NCBI GenBank assembly: GCA_024734495.1
Contig: JALMQS010000128.1
Location: forward strand, 23,362,875-23,426,874
From: Forficula auricularia
Lineage: Eukaryota; Arthropoda; Insecta; Dermaptera; Forficulidae
DNA: 64,000 nucleotides
Direction of reading: 5' to 3'
The position numbers were made by a program, and so were the translations under genes. Below the pieces are notes generated by a model. It did not search any database, was not told where the DNA came from, and was given only the letters and a program-made list of their open reading frames with translations. Within the stretch, counting starts at the first letter, position 1. The number at the start of each line of letters is the position of its first letter. Below, piece after piece: positions 21,654-31,873 of this stretch.

Positions 21654-21779
21654 CATATATTTATATATCCTTCCATCGTTTTTTCGGTTTCTAACCGGTA
21701 TTATTTCTCAGGGCAGAGACTCGTGCAAATAACAATTTCTATTAATATTTCGTTATAAAATTCAAATATATAAGAACAA

Positions 21780-21930
21780 CTTTTCAAAGTATATGAGAAT
21801 GGGGGGAGGGTTCAAAAATAAATTAAAATAGTAAAATTTTCAAACAAAAATCGATGAAATCTGATATTTACAACAGAAGAGTCATATTTTTTAAAATAGT
21901 AATAGAGAGTAAACTGTTGTGACCATCCAT
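21780..21930 (-). repeat. Dispersed repeat G fragment
   Basis: The minus strand contains the G-inner block gattttttgtttgaaaatttt and the gaccatccatatagacctgt end block. Truncated. Confidence 0.45.
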
Positions 21931-21972
21931 ATAGACCTGTCCCCTGTCTATTAATATTTTCATCTCCTAAGG

Positions 21973-22626
21973 CAGGCCTGGCCAATCTGCGGCCCGCGGG
22001 GCCGCATGTAGCCCTCGATGGACTTACTTGCGGCACGTGATCATATTTGACAAATTGTTTTTTATCGGGTATTTTAAAATATCTTTTAAATCCCATTAAA
22101 GTAATTAAAAGAATTAAGATTCCCTATAATTACATGAAGAATAACATTAAATAATAATAGTAAATTTCAACTAATGAAATAGTTTTAGGAAAATTAGATA
22201 AGAGAAAAGAAACCAAAATATCAGACAGAAAAAAAGAAAAAGCCATTCAAATTTGTTTATTTTAAAATAAAATTTGAAATATTGTTTGGTTTATGCCACT
22301 TAACTAATAATTTTGATATTTTTTCTTTATTTTACCACACAAATATATTTTGTTGTTGGATCAATGTCTGTTTTCATTTCATATCTGTTTAAAGTTTTGT
22401 TTTTCCCCACAATTACACTGATTGAACACTTTCAGTGTATGGCTACATTCAAATTGATCTAAATAACTTACAATAAAAAATGATAAGTACAAAATTCGTT
22501 GTAAAGGCAGATTTCGCGAAAAAAAATATTGAAAAAATTGTAATTTTTCTTATTTATTATGTGCGGCCATCAGAAATTTTTAAGTCGTCAATCGGCACGC
22601 GGTGGAATTCAGGTTGGCCAGGCCTG
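21973..22626. mobile_element. hAT MITE with CAGGCCTGGCC ends
   Basis: Inverted ends caggcctggccaatctgcgg and (inverted) caggcctggccaacctg bound about 654 bp. Inside each end is a gcggcc-rich patch, and the interior is AT-rich without coding capacity. The end sequence is of the hAT superfamily type. The flanking 8 bases do not match, so the duplication is lost or an end is slightly off. A diverged relative in the opposite orientation starts at 42298. Confidence 0.75.
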
Positions 22627-22890
22627 CATTAGATAGTATTAGTACTCAATTGCTCTAGAATTGCCCGTTTTGCTTATTTCCAATTACAAATATTTAATAG
22701 ATTTTTTAATGATAAAAACTCGAGACTATTTCAAACGAGTCTAGACACGCATGGACAAGTTGAGACGTGTTGGCGGAAAAAAATGTTTTCTCGAATATTT
22801 CGAATTATTTATTTTCTCTGATGAAAAAATATCAATTACGTAAAAAATAAATATCGATTTATAAGATACATATTATTTTCATTTTCTTTT

Positions 22891-23350
22891 ACCTGTAAAC
22901 GTTTCCTGAGAGTATAAAATGCCAATCTTGAAAGGGTTTAGTTAAAATGAGCTGAAAATTGATACGCAAATATCTTACAATTCACCAAATTTTAGCTTTT
23001 TAGCTAAAAACGGTTCCTGAAAGTACAAAACGCCAATCTTTTAATATTTTAGTTAATGAGCTGAAAATTGGTACACAAATATCTTACAATGCACCAAATT
23101 TTAGCTTTTTACCTAAAAACGGTTCTTGTACAAAATTCCAATCTTGTAAGGTTTTAGTTAATGATCTGAAAATTAGTACGCATATTTATTACAATGCACC
23201 AAATTTTAGCTTTTTACCTGAAAACAGATTTCTGAAAGTGTACAAAATGCTAATCTTGAAAGATTTTAGTTAATGAGCTGAAAATGGTAGGCAACTTATT
23301 TTGCATTACTATGCACCAAATTTTAGCTTTTTATCTGAAAACGTTTCCTG
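22891..23350 (+). repeat. Minisatellite, four and a fraction units of ~105-117 bp
   Basis: Units begin about 22891, 23002, 23111, 23216 and (partial) 23333. Each contains taaaaacggttcctgaaagt, ttttagttaatgagctgaaa and caccaaattttagctttt. Units differ by small indels and substitutions. No hammerhead box is present. Confidence 0.85.
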
Positions 23351-23746
23351 ATTATATATACATTTTTTTGCATGACTGTAATATTTTTCATGATTATTTT
23401 TTATATTTGATTGAAGAGTAAAAATATATATAATTATAAAATAGGACCGATGAAATAATAAAATTTCAATTAATAAACACATATTTATTAGCTAGTCTTA
23501 GTTGAAAATTTTCCATTGAGAAAGGGAGAAATTCTCCCGAAATTTTTGGGTTTGATTAAACGTTTAAAGATTGTTTTATAAAAGATTTGTATTTATTTTA
23601 ACAATCAATAATTTTTTTACGTTTTTTTAATATTATCATCTATTTAATTTTATTTATTTTCTTAGAAAGACGGACTGGTAAGCGAAATAAGTAGGTTTTA
23701 ATGAAAGGCAGTCCAAATTATTTAAATTTTTTTTTATTCAAATACC

Positions 23747-23779
23747 GACGTTTCGGCGATCTTTTCTCTCCCTCTTCAG
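23747..23779 (-). ncRNA. Hammerhead ribozyme candidate (family C)
   Basis: Minus strand CTGAAGA, GAAACGTC intact. Stem II is partly eroded (GGGAGAG opposite ATCGCC). Stem I is strong: TATTCATTACC before the core faces GGTATTTGAATA after it and pairs along nearly its whole length with one bulge. Stem III is the loopless ACGU palindrome. Confidence 0.6.
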
Positions 23780-23966
23780 GGTAATGAATAGTTATTGATG
23801 GGTGAGTATAACTGGGCTCCCATTTGTCTCTCTTTTCAGTGATAACAACAATATTACAACACGAAGAGAAACAAAAGAGGTTGTCAACTGCTTGATGCAA
23901 ATAAACATACAACACATATATATCGAGATGATATATCTGTATATTATATATTATTTATTTGTTTGA

Positions 23967-24000
23967 GACTATAGTTTCGAGACTTGGTCTTCATCATCAG
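23967..24000 (-). ncRNA. Hammerhead ribozyme candidate, intact (family D)
   Basis: Minus strand CTGATGA, stem II with AGAC/GTCT, GAAAC, TATA, GUC. All core bases are intact; stem II has one fewer outer pair than the sister arm. Confidence 0.72.
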
Positions 24001-24236
24001 TCTTTTAATTATAAATGTTGTTTTTCATGGAGTCAATATCGTATGGATATTGAAAATTTGATGCTCCTTCTTCACTGGTGGTCGGCTTAGGAACTAAAGA
24101 CATTCTTTTTGGTTCACATTCAAATATAACCATATGTTTTTAGTTCTAAGCTGACCACCAGTGAAGAAGGAACATCAAATTTTCAATATCCATATGATAT
24201 TGACTCCATGAAAACAACATTTACAATTAAAAAAGA

Positions 24237-24271
24237 CTGATGATGAAGACCAAGTCTTCGAAACTATAGTA
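24237..24271 (+). ncRNA. Hammerhead ribozyme candidate, intact (family D)
   Basis: CTGATGA (24237-24243), stem II GAAGAC/GTCTTC, GAAAC, TATA, then GUA. The cleavage triplet is GUA instead of the usual GUC, still allowed for hammerheads (any base but G at position 17). Confidence 0.7.
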
Positions 24272-24278
24272 ACAAACA

Positions 24279-24345
<67 letters not shown>

Positions 24346-24626
24346 CAGATATATCATCTCGATAAATATGTGTGTGTATGTTTATTTGCATCAAGCAAGG
24401 GGGACAACCTCTTTTTTGTTTCTCTTTGTTAATCAACAACTCTGCTACTCTCGGCAAAAACAAAAAACTTATTCACTATTACAATTATTTTCATCATTAT
24501 ATCACAGTTGACTAAGTATACTTGTGATATAATGATGAAAAGTATTGTAATATGTGTGGTTATCACTGAAAAGATAGACAAATGGGATGCCGAGTTATAC
24601 TCACCCATCAATAACTATTCATTACC

Positions 24627-24659
24627 CTGAAGAAGAAGAGAAAAGGTCTCCGAAACGTC
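24627..24659 (+). ncRNA. Hammerhead ribozyme candidate (family C)
   Basis: CTGAAGA (24627-24633), stem II with AGA/TCT and neighbours, GAAACGTC (24652-24659). The upstream ATTCATTACC can pair with AGTATTTGTAT after the site, one mismatch at the first position. Loopless ACGU stem III. Confidence 0.6.
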
Positions 24660-24774
24660 AGTATTTGTATAAAAAATTTAAATAATTTGGACTGCCTTTC
24701 ATTAAAACCTTATTATTATCTATCTTTTTTGATCAACAAAATCTGTAGAATTAGTATATTTTATCTGCGGACAA

Positions 24775-25612
24775 TTTTTTCCTTCCCCGTGTAAGTCAAA
24801 AGGTTGGACACCCCGGTCCTAAAGAAATAATGACTTTTTTTTCATTATAAGATTCTTTCAAAGTAAATTTCAGCTAACTTGATTTTTTGATTGAAAATTT
24901 TATAATTTAATTTTATAAGAGAGTTCCATTTTTTTCCTATTAGCATTTAATAACATCCTCTTTTTAATATAAGATTCTTCTATTGTACCTATATATCAAC
25001 TTTCTTGGATTTTTTTGAAAATTTCATTCTTTTAAATTATTTTTTAAAGCTCCTCCCCTCTTTTTCCTCACAGTCGCTTTCACATGGATAGTCATTTTCA
25101 TAAGCTCGTAAATACGAAATTTCATATAAATCGATCAAAGGGTGTAGGACTTATATTGATAGTTCTATTTTTTAAAGACCCCACCCTCATTCCCCCTTTT
25201 ATAGTAAATTTTGAAATTTTTATTATTTTATTTTTTTAAGATCCCCACCCCCTTAATTTAAAGTTCGGTTTCAACCAAAATCTAATTATCTCTTTTAATT
25301 TAAATACAAAAATTTCTTTGGGAAATTTCGTTTTGATTTTTCACACTTTGAGCTCGAGGGTAGACAAAATTTGGTAACCTACTAACTAATACACATTTTG
25401 ATAAAATAATTAATATTTCAACAAATATCATTTTTTCGATGTTCGTTTTACGAGGTTTTCTTGTAGACCAAAACGCTCTGATTGTGAACATTTTTTTTAT
25501 CAAAATATTATAGTTTCAGCCGTTTTTGAGATATTTCGAAAAAACGAAGCAAAAAATATAAATATTTATATGAAAATTGATTATAACCTGAATGGTAAGG
25601 TAAAAACATAAT
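24775..25612 (+). repeat. Dispersed repeat G, plus-strand copy
   Basis: Contains C-run paragraphs, ttcggtttcaaccaaaatcta, ttttgagatatttcgaaaaa, and a diverged end tgaatggtaaggtaaaaa. It is the most diverged long copy of the family. Confidence 0.55.
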
Positions 25613-25784
25613 AGGAGACAGTAATAAACTGGCGTGTGCTTGCTTCACACACGACTTTCTACTTACGACCTTACTTTTTGATATCATCTTACCAATTTTC
25701 CCTCGTTCACGAAAATCGAAGCGCAAAAGTAAAGACAAAAAAAAAAACAAAGCAAACAAGCAACACCTTTTTTATGTGTTTTAT

Positions 25785-26300
25785 AGAAAATCCTAATTAT
25801 ATTTCAGAATTATCAATTGAATATTAGAAAATCATAATTAGTATTTCAGGAATCTAAATTTCATTTCAGTAAACCCCAATTGAATGTGGGAATTCACAAT
25901 TAAATATTAGAAAATTCAGAAATCTCAATTCACTTTCTGAAAATCCCAATTTTTTCAGAATTCTCCATCAAATATTAGAAAATCACAAATGCAATTCAGA
26001 AATCTCAATTTACTTTCAGAAAACAACAATTTTATTTCAGAATTCTCAATTAAATATTAGAAAATCACACACATATTTCAAGAATCTCAATTCAATTTCA
26101 GAAAACCACAATTGAATTTCAGAATTCTCAAATAAATATTAGAAAATCCCAAAATGAAATTCAGAAATCTGCAATTCATATTTCAGAAAACCCCAATTGT
26201 ATTTCAATTGAATATTAGAAAATTACAAAAATATATTTCTGAAAATCACAATAATTGTATTTTAAAAAAATGTCAATGTTTATTTTCTTAAATACTATTG
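25785..26300 (+). repeat. Degenerate tandem array of ~80-bp units
   Basis: About six units, each with aaatattagaaaatcacaaa, a block ttcagaaatctcaattca, and ttcagaaaaccccaattgaa. The smaller motif TTCAGAA recurs every 25-30 bp, so the array may have a shorter ancestral unit. Non-coding. Confidence 0.8.
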
Positions 26301-26640
26301 CAATTTTTCTATCTCATACTCATGAGAATTCTGAAATGCCTACGATTGAGATTTTCTCGAATTGAATTGTTATTTTCTATTATTCTATTGATAATTCTCA
26401 AATATACATTAGGATTTTCTAAAATTAAATTGAAAAAGGTGTAGAAAATTATGAGAATATAAAAAAACTGATTCTGACAAGAAAGTTATACTTTCGAAAC
26501 AAATTCTTATGTAACAAGCCTGTAAAAATAAAATACATATATGTATTATATAGAGGAATATTGTATCCTTATCGGTTATTGCTCTGTAAAGAAAGATGAT
26601 CATAATTAGAGGTGTATAAGTCACGTGACGTGAGTGTATG
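26300..26640. other. Unassigned, with a weak hammerhead-like hairpin
   Basis: At 26475-26500, CTGACAAGAAAG...CTTTCGAAAC resembles a hammerhead with G8 changed to A and no clear stem III or cleavage triplet. Otherwise nothing is recognisable. Confidence 0.3.
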
Positions 26641-26654
26641 TATGTATAGGTGTT

Positions 26655-27050
26655 TATTTACCTTTGGCGCGGTGAGCATTCCAATTGCCTCGCTCAGATG
26701 TCGGAGATTAAGCGCGTGGGTCTCTTCGGGCTGGCCCTCGCTGAGGGTGGCCGAGAGGACATACTGCAAAGACCCCTGCCTCTGAGTGACCGGAGGGGTT
26801 GCATGATGTCTTGTGGTCGCCGAGGACTTCTCCTTGGGGCCTGACAACCGGCGGAACGGGCAGAGGGACATGCTCAGCTCATGCAGGCATTGGCGCGGGC
26901 CACGTGTGTCAAAACGTCAACGACCAGGGGCAAGTCTGCACGGGTCACGAAACGAGGGTTCAGCCGCGACTGAACCACCAACCCGACAAGGGTGGAATCC
27001 ACGACGAGGGGAGGAAGAACAAGTAGAAGCGCACGCGCTCTGAAAAGTGT
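26655..27050 (+). other. GC-rich island, probable retroelement 5' region
   Basis: About 400 bp with a GC level far above its surroundings and CpG retained, including ggcgcggtgagc, caaccggcggaacggg and tcacgaaacgagggttcagc. Overlapping frames are open here on both strands, but none gives a product I recognise. Directly downstream is a 100-bp block (27090-27192) that recurs at 29502-29600. It may be the 5' untranslated region of a non-LTR element; this is an inference. It is not a recognisable rRNA gene. Confidence 0.4.
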
Positions 27051-27089
27051 GAGTGTGGCTTCTCCATCCCTTCTCCCATCGAGGTCTTG

Positions 27090-27192
27090 ATATCACCCAT
27101 TATTAAACTTCACCACGATTGATTAAAGATTGTTTTCTCACCTGATTACCGGCCATTAAGAAGAAAAAAACAAGGATTAAGTAAACCAGAGT
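27090..27192 (+). repeat. Direct repeat of ~100 bp, copy 1
   Basis: Shares tatcacccattattaaactt, gattaaagattgttttctca and acaaggattaagtaaac with 29502-29600. Between the copies lie mariner, hAT, D-family and LINE fragments. Confidence 0.75.
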
Positions 27193-27295
27193 GTCTTTTT
27201 TTGGTTTGTTTAACGATTACGATTCTAGAACACGCAAACAGGTACAAATGAAATTGTGCACATTTAACATGACAAATTGAAACATAACTTGTTTA

Positions 27296-27486
27296 TAAAG
27301 AGAAATCAATGAGGTTGACACTGCTTGATGAAAAACAAACAAACACACATATAGGTATACCAAATATAAGTATGTATAAAATTTATTCGAAAAGATTTTG
27401 TTTTGCCGAGAGTAGCAGAATTGTTGATTCATAAAGAAAGATAAATCAAAGAGATTGTAATGCAAATAAATATACATATATATATA
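27296..27486. repeat. D-family end fragments (head and tail)
   Basis: Contains ataaagagaaatcaatgagg, ttgatg-aaacaaac and gccgagagtagcagaatt. The ribozyme body is missing. It is followed directly by the mariner end. Confidence 0.5.
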
Positions 27487-27488
27487 TA

Positions 27489-28151
27489 CCAGGTGTGTAG
27501 CTTTAAAATGCGGGGTTTTTCCAATAGATGGCCCACAAAGCCTATAGATTCTGGGGCCATAACAAATGTGTTGTCTTGTAGCTATGACAGCAAGCTTCAA
27601 AACCTCATATTTGTTTAAAAGTTTAAGAGTTAGTAGGCATATTTTTTCGGTGGTAAACATATCGAGTTTTGAGGCAAACAAAGAGATTTTCCTATTCAAT
27701 CAGAAGAAAAAAGCAGCGGAGGCACATAGAATACTTGTGGAAACATACGGTGCAGATACTCTATCTGTCGACACTTGCGAATGGTGGTTTAAACGATTCA
27801 GAAGCGGTGATTTCAATGTCAGTGACAAAAAAACGTGAAAATCGACCGAAACAGTTTGAAGACCCTGAATTGCTAATGAAATCTGGCGAAACAATAAATA
27901 CAGATCTCTACCGACAACAAATCATTAAATTGAATCATACGTTGATCGAAAAACGACCAGTATGGGTTCGAAGACATGGCAATGCGATTTCGCTGAATGA
28001 CAACACACCCAGTCACGCAGCAAAACTGTTCAAGTACTGACACCACTTGAGAAATATTACCCCACCCGCCGTACTCTCCAGACTTTGCTCCTTCCGACTA
28101 CCAACTGTTTTCATCCATGGGACACACACTTATCGGGCAGCATTTCCATTC
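27489..28151 (+). pseudogene. Mariner transposase, internally deleted
   Basis: The element starts with ccaggtgtgtagctttaaaa after TA (27487-27488), as expected for mariner insertion at TA. The plus strand encodes an N-terminal helix-turn-helix segment (AEAHRILVETYGAD and CEWWFKRFRSGDF), then, after a frameshift near 27830, GETINTDLYRQQIIKL, NDNTPSHAAKLF, and finally, in another frame, YSPDFAPSDYQLF. NDN and SPD carry the second and third catalytic aspartates of the DD34D triad. The segment with the first aspartate, between the HTH and GETINT, is missing, so the gene cannot work. The 3' inverted repeat is also missing; the copy ends near a hAT end at 28172. Confidence 0.85.
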
Positions 28152-28171
28152 TATATATATAATGTATATAT

Positions 28172-28470
28172 CAGTGGCGTGGGGCCCATGGATGCTGTGG
28201 ATGCGCCACATCCCTAAAATTTAAAACGTCAAGAATTTTTTCAAACAAAATCTTCTACAAGCGCTTCGGTAGAACGTTCATTTTCATCTACAAAAGAATT
28301 CAAAACAATCACTAAAAGTAGCCTAAATGAAGATTGACTATCCGCTCCATAATTTCAAATGAAAATCTAATGATAAATTTAAAAAATAACAAAAAATCTT
28401 TGATACGGTTATTAATGAATTGGCATATGGCATCTCTGTATGAAAACAACAAAAATAATTTTTTAATTGT
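28172..28470 (+). pseudogene. hAT element end with transposase dimerisation-domain fragment
   Basis: Starts cagtggcgtggggcccatgg and shares ggatgcgccacatccctaaaatt with inverted ends at 34850 and 54228. At 28260-28330 the plus strand reads SASVERSFSSTKEF and KSSLNED, the conserved start of the hAT C-terminal dimerisation domain. Stops follow, then DTVINELA, the usual tail of THAP12/ZMYM-like hAT proteins. The domain points inward from the end, which is the wrong direction for an intact element, so this is a rearranged deletion derivative. Confidence 0.7.
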
Positions 28471-28935
28471 TACAGAAAAGTCCAAGATTGTTGATTAATT
28501 GGAGTCATGAATGTATTTAAAAAAAAGATTAATGATGTTTTGTCGAATAGTGAAATTGTTTTTTGACAAAGAAGAATTAATTGGACCACACTAAGGAAGT
28601 CAAAATAAATTGACCAATTTGCCCATTTAATAAAAACTCTGTAGCTTTTAATTTCTGTACAATTCCTTGCTATTCCTGTTACATATTGAATTAAGGTTTG
28701 ACCATTATGCATAAATTGTACAAAAAATATTATATTAATTTACTAATTTTTTAGAATTTAGATATTTGAATACGGGGACTTTGAAATTCTCTCATTTATA
28801 TTTGGAATAGATATGTATATGTTTATTTGCATCAAGCAGAGGACAACCAGATTGATTTCTTTTTAATAAATTGAGACATGCCTGGACATGTATTTGGTAC
28901 CCTTGCTATACTTTCGACCTTAATATAGAAATAAT
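28470..28935. other. AT-rich, D-family fragment at 28800-28880
   Basis: The short string tttatttgcatcaagcagag at 28818 and gatttctttttaataaattg mark a D-family end. The rest shows no recognisable feature. Confidence 0.45.
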
Positions 28936-29460
28936 CATCATCATTGAGTATACAGTCCTAAGACTGGTTTGATGCAACAATCCGTCTCCACTCGACTCTG
29001 TCCCCCGCCAGCTGTTTAACCTCTCTAAATGTCTGGCATCCCATATCCCCAATTATTTGGTTGAAATATTCTAATCTGGTTCTTCCCCTTCCCCTTTCTT
29101 TCCCACCTCCCCTCCAAGATATCCCTAAGCAGTCCCCCATGTCTCAGTGTGTGCCCCATCATCTGACCTCTTCTCTTCTTCAGACTCTTCCACAAGGTTC
29201 TTCTTTCTCCGATTCTTCCAAGAACTTCTTCATTTGTAATTTTATCCATCCATTTGATATTCATCATTCTTCTGTAGCACCACATTTCGAAAGCCTCTAA
29301 TCTCTTTCTCTCCTCTTCTCTAATTGTCCAGGTTTCACACCCGTACATGGCTATGCTCCATACATATGTCTTCAATAGCAACTTCCTGTTTGCTAAGCTG
29401 ATTGAGGAGGAGCATAGTAGTTTTTGTTTTGTATTAAACCCCATTTTTGCTTGGGCAATT
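28936..29460 (-). pseudogene. RTE-like non-LTR retrotransposon, 3' coding end
   Basis: Minus strand: 139 codons with NRKLLLKTYVWSIAMYGCET, AFEMWCYRRMMNIKWMDKIT and NEEVLGRI. These are typical of the region after the polymerase core in insect endonuclease-reverse transcriptase (RTE-like) LINEs. A frameshift near 29110 continues in another frame through GRGRTRLEYFNQII, AGDRVEWRRIVA and a stop. The 3' end is a short ATG-type microsatellite (ATCATCATCATT at 28933-28945 on the plus strand). No polymerase motif remains: a 5'-truncated copy. Confidence 0.8.
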
Positions 29461-29501
29461 CTTGATTAATATTAATATAGAAATAGTCTTTGATAATAAT
29501 T

Positions 29502-29600
29502 ATCACCCATTATTAAACTTAATGATTAAAGATTGTTTTCTCACGTGATTACAAGCCATTAAGAAGAAAAAAACAAGGATTAAGTAAACCCGAGTTTATA
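29502..29600 (+). repeat. Direct repeat of ~100 bp, copy 2
   Basis: Second copy of 27090-27192 with a few substitutions and a short deletion. Confidence 0.75.
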
Positions 29601-29715
29601 TTATAGTAGGTATAGCTATATAATAAAATACATATTTTATTTTAGGTTAAAAATAAAATAAAATGAGAGAGTCTTTCTGTTTTTTAAATAAAAATAATTT
29701 TTAATTATTTCTAGA

Positions 29716-29750
29716 GACTATAGTTTCGAAGGCATTGCCTTCATCATCAG
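29716..29750 (-). ncRNA. Hammerhead ribozyme candidate, best formed in the window
   Basis: Minus strand: CTGATGA, stem II GAAGGC/GCCTTC (six perfect pairs with a 3-base loop), GAAAC, TATA, GUC. Stem I begins with four consecutive pairs (TAGA before the core, TCTA after the site). All core bases are intact. The surrounding sequence differs from family D outside the core, so this is a separate subfamily. Confidence 0.8.
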
Positions 29751-29820
29751 TCTATCACAAATATTTCAAATTAGTTAAGCAAATTAAGATTTATACATAG
29801 AAAATTTTGAAAAATATATG

Positions 29821-29857
<37 letters not shown>

Positions 29858-29858
29858 C
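29821..29858 (+). repeat. Poly(T) tract
   Basis: A run of about 36 T. It could be the poly(A) tail of a minus-strand retroposon, but nothing recognisable is attached. Confidence 0.8.
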
Positions 29859-29859
29859 A

Positions 29860-31865
29860 CATTTTAATTGCAAGATTAGATTTTTCGCAAATTTTGGCTC
29901 AAAAAAATGTACCTTAAATATTTCAAACTGTTAAATTCTTCTTGTTGATATGAAGACACCTTTGTATAACATTATCTAAATCCACTTTTGAAAGCCGACA
30001 GGTACAAAAATAAATAAACTGCAACGGATCGTTGCTAAACTTTATCCAAATTCATTTGAAATATTAATATGTTCTAGAGTAAAGTACTTTAAAATATAAT
30101 TTACTAAAAACTTTATTTAACCTTTTTTGTGGTTCCCAAGGTACTTAATTAGGATATTAAATTTCATCAAAATTGGTTAAGTCATTTTCAAGATATTTAG
30201 AAAAAAACTAAAAAAGTACTGAAATAAAGTACTAATGTTTGTGGACCGATATGTACCAAAAACTAATCAGCGCTTCATTTTGTTAAAATACTGGTAGGTT
30301 TTCAATTTCAATTCATTCGGTGCAACGGTGTGGAAAAATTCGTGGACGAAAAAAACGATAACACACACACACATAAATACATCCGCACGCACTTCCAAAA
30401 AAATGGCACTTTTTGGCCTCTCGGCTGAGATCCCGGGTAATTTTTGGCAAAACCGTCACGTCTAAAATTCAATCTCATTGAATACTTCAATTTGTGACCT
30501 TAATTGAGTCCATGGGTTCCGTAGTCTTTACCTGAGGACCCTTTGAAGTCGCGCTTGCCGCGAGCGATTCCAATACTATCTCCCATGCTTCGCATTGGAT
30601 AAAGTAAAAAAATAATCTCTTTTGGGCCCTCTCACATCGTCATTTTAAAGAATATTAAATTTTAAAAAGCTTTCTCTAATTCTTTACAGAAATTTTAGAT
30701 TCATTCATTCTTTATTCAAACAAACAAGACAAAAAATAGCCTGGAGCTCTCCGATTTATCCGGGAATATATGTATGTGAACATAGCTATCTTTGAAAATG
30801 GAATTATTTTTATTATTCATTTTGGAAAAAAAGCTTGGAATGTCTCCCAAATAATAGAAGAAAGAAAAAGGAGTGGAAAAAATGAATCTAGAGTAAAGTT
30901 TAAAAAACGCTGAGATGCAGTTCTTTAGAAATTTTTAAGAGAAGTACTGCAAGCGGAAGGAAGGGCGGCTTTTATCAGATTACAAGTGGATGATATTCAA
31001 AAGAAAAGGGGAGAGAATAAAAATCTAAACTTGTTAGAGCTTTTTACACGCATTTTATATATTATATATAAATTAAACAAATAAAAATGCGGGGTGTGTG
31101 CTTAAGACCCCACGACAGAAGTGAAAACTTATATGGCATTTATAATTCTAATATTCTAAAATTATTAAAATTTATATTTTTATAAAAAAAAAGTTTTTAA
31201 GTAAGCTTTTAATTATTTTTTTGGGATTGTTAAATATATATTTATGTTATGTTTTTTTTAAATATTTTATTATTATATTTAATGTTTACTTTTTTTTAAA
31301 TTTTTTTATTTAGGATTTTGGACTAAGTATTTCTATTTTTCGATTTAGCCTACGACTGTAGCTAGACATAGACCCCAACCGTGACGCATGAAGTGTGACG
31401 CGTGAAGGCTCAATCCCATTTACTGACAAGTAAAATAAAAAGTGTGCAGGGTGCGCCAAAAGAAGTTATAACTTCAAAAATCTAAATGTGATCTGAATGT
31501 GCATATAACATGAATTTCACTTTCCATTCCTTAATAACAATCTCTGGCGAAAATCACGATAGACGTGACATTTATTCGAGTTATTTAGAATTAATAATTA
31601 CATGTATTATAAAAGCAAATTCAACTTCTGCTGACATCTAGTTTCAGAATGTTATCCGAGAAACAATTTCAATCCTCCCATAAGAATAATATATTCCTTT
31701 CCCGTTACTAGCCTTTGAGTTTCGCCAATAGTTAAAACAAATTTTTTAAGCATGTTTTATAGACAATTTCCCAAAACTAAAACGTTACCCAGAGAGCACA
31801 CATTGTATAAAAGACGTACACTTTATGCATAAAAGTGCGGGCAAAAGAACGTACGAAAGACATCC
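29860..31865. other. No gene recognised; mixed AT-rich and local GC-richer DNA
   Basis: 30350-30610 is less AT-rich, with an (AC)n tract and gcgcttgccgcgagcgattc, but no reading frame gives a known product. 31086-31125 reads atgcggggtgtgtgcttaag, a block I recognise only vaguely as repetitive in insects. 31750-31865 has short motifs with acgtac-like palindromes, continued after the hAT insertion at 32193. No splice-bounded exon was supported. Confidence 0.4.
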
Positions 31866-31873
31866 TCCTAGGT

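Larger units (their letters stand above)
23862..24428. mobile_element. D-family inverted pair nested inside family C
   Basis: Left arm 23862-24100 and right arm 24140-24428, centre near 24119. The ends are agagaaacaaaagaggttgt and its inverse. Each arm carries an intact ribozyme. The right arm has an expanded TA microsatellite (24284-24345), absent at that length from the left. Confidence 0.7.
23640..24715. mobile_element. HHR fold-back element, family C outer arms, with a nested D palindrome
   Basis: Outer arms 23640-23855 and 24495-24712 are inverted copies: gactggtaagcgaaat, ggcagtccaaattatttaaa and gggtgagtataactcggc-type blocks. A second inverted pair of family D (23862-24428) sits between them. 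The whole is a nested hairpin of over 1 kb. A separate short palindrome (ttgtgatataatgatgaaa) lies at 24490-24545. Confidence 0.7.

Noticed and set aside
24175..24463. Ile/Tyr-repeat open frames
   Set aside because: Translation of a TA microsatellite.
26655..27050. Ribosomal RNA fragment or CpG-island promoter of a host gene
   Set aside because: No recognisable rRNA core segment and no adjoining exon; more likely retroelement sequence.
27217..27699. 160-codon open frame on the minus strand
   Set aside because: Runs through D-family ends and the antisense of the mariner N-terminus; it is a shadow of repeats.
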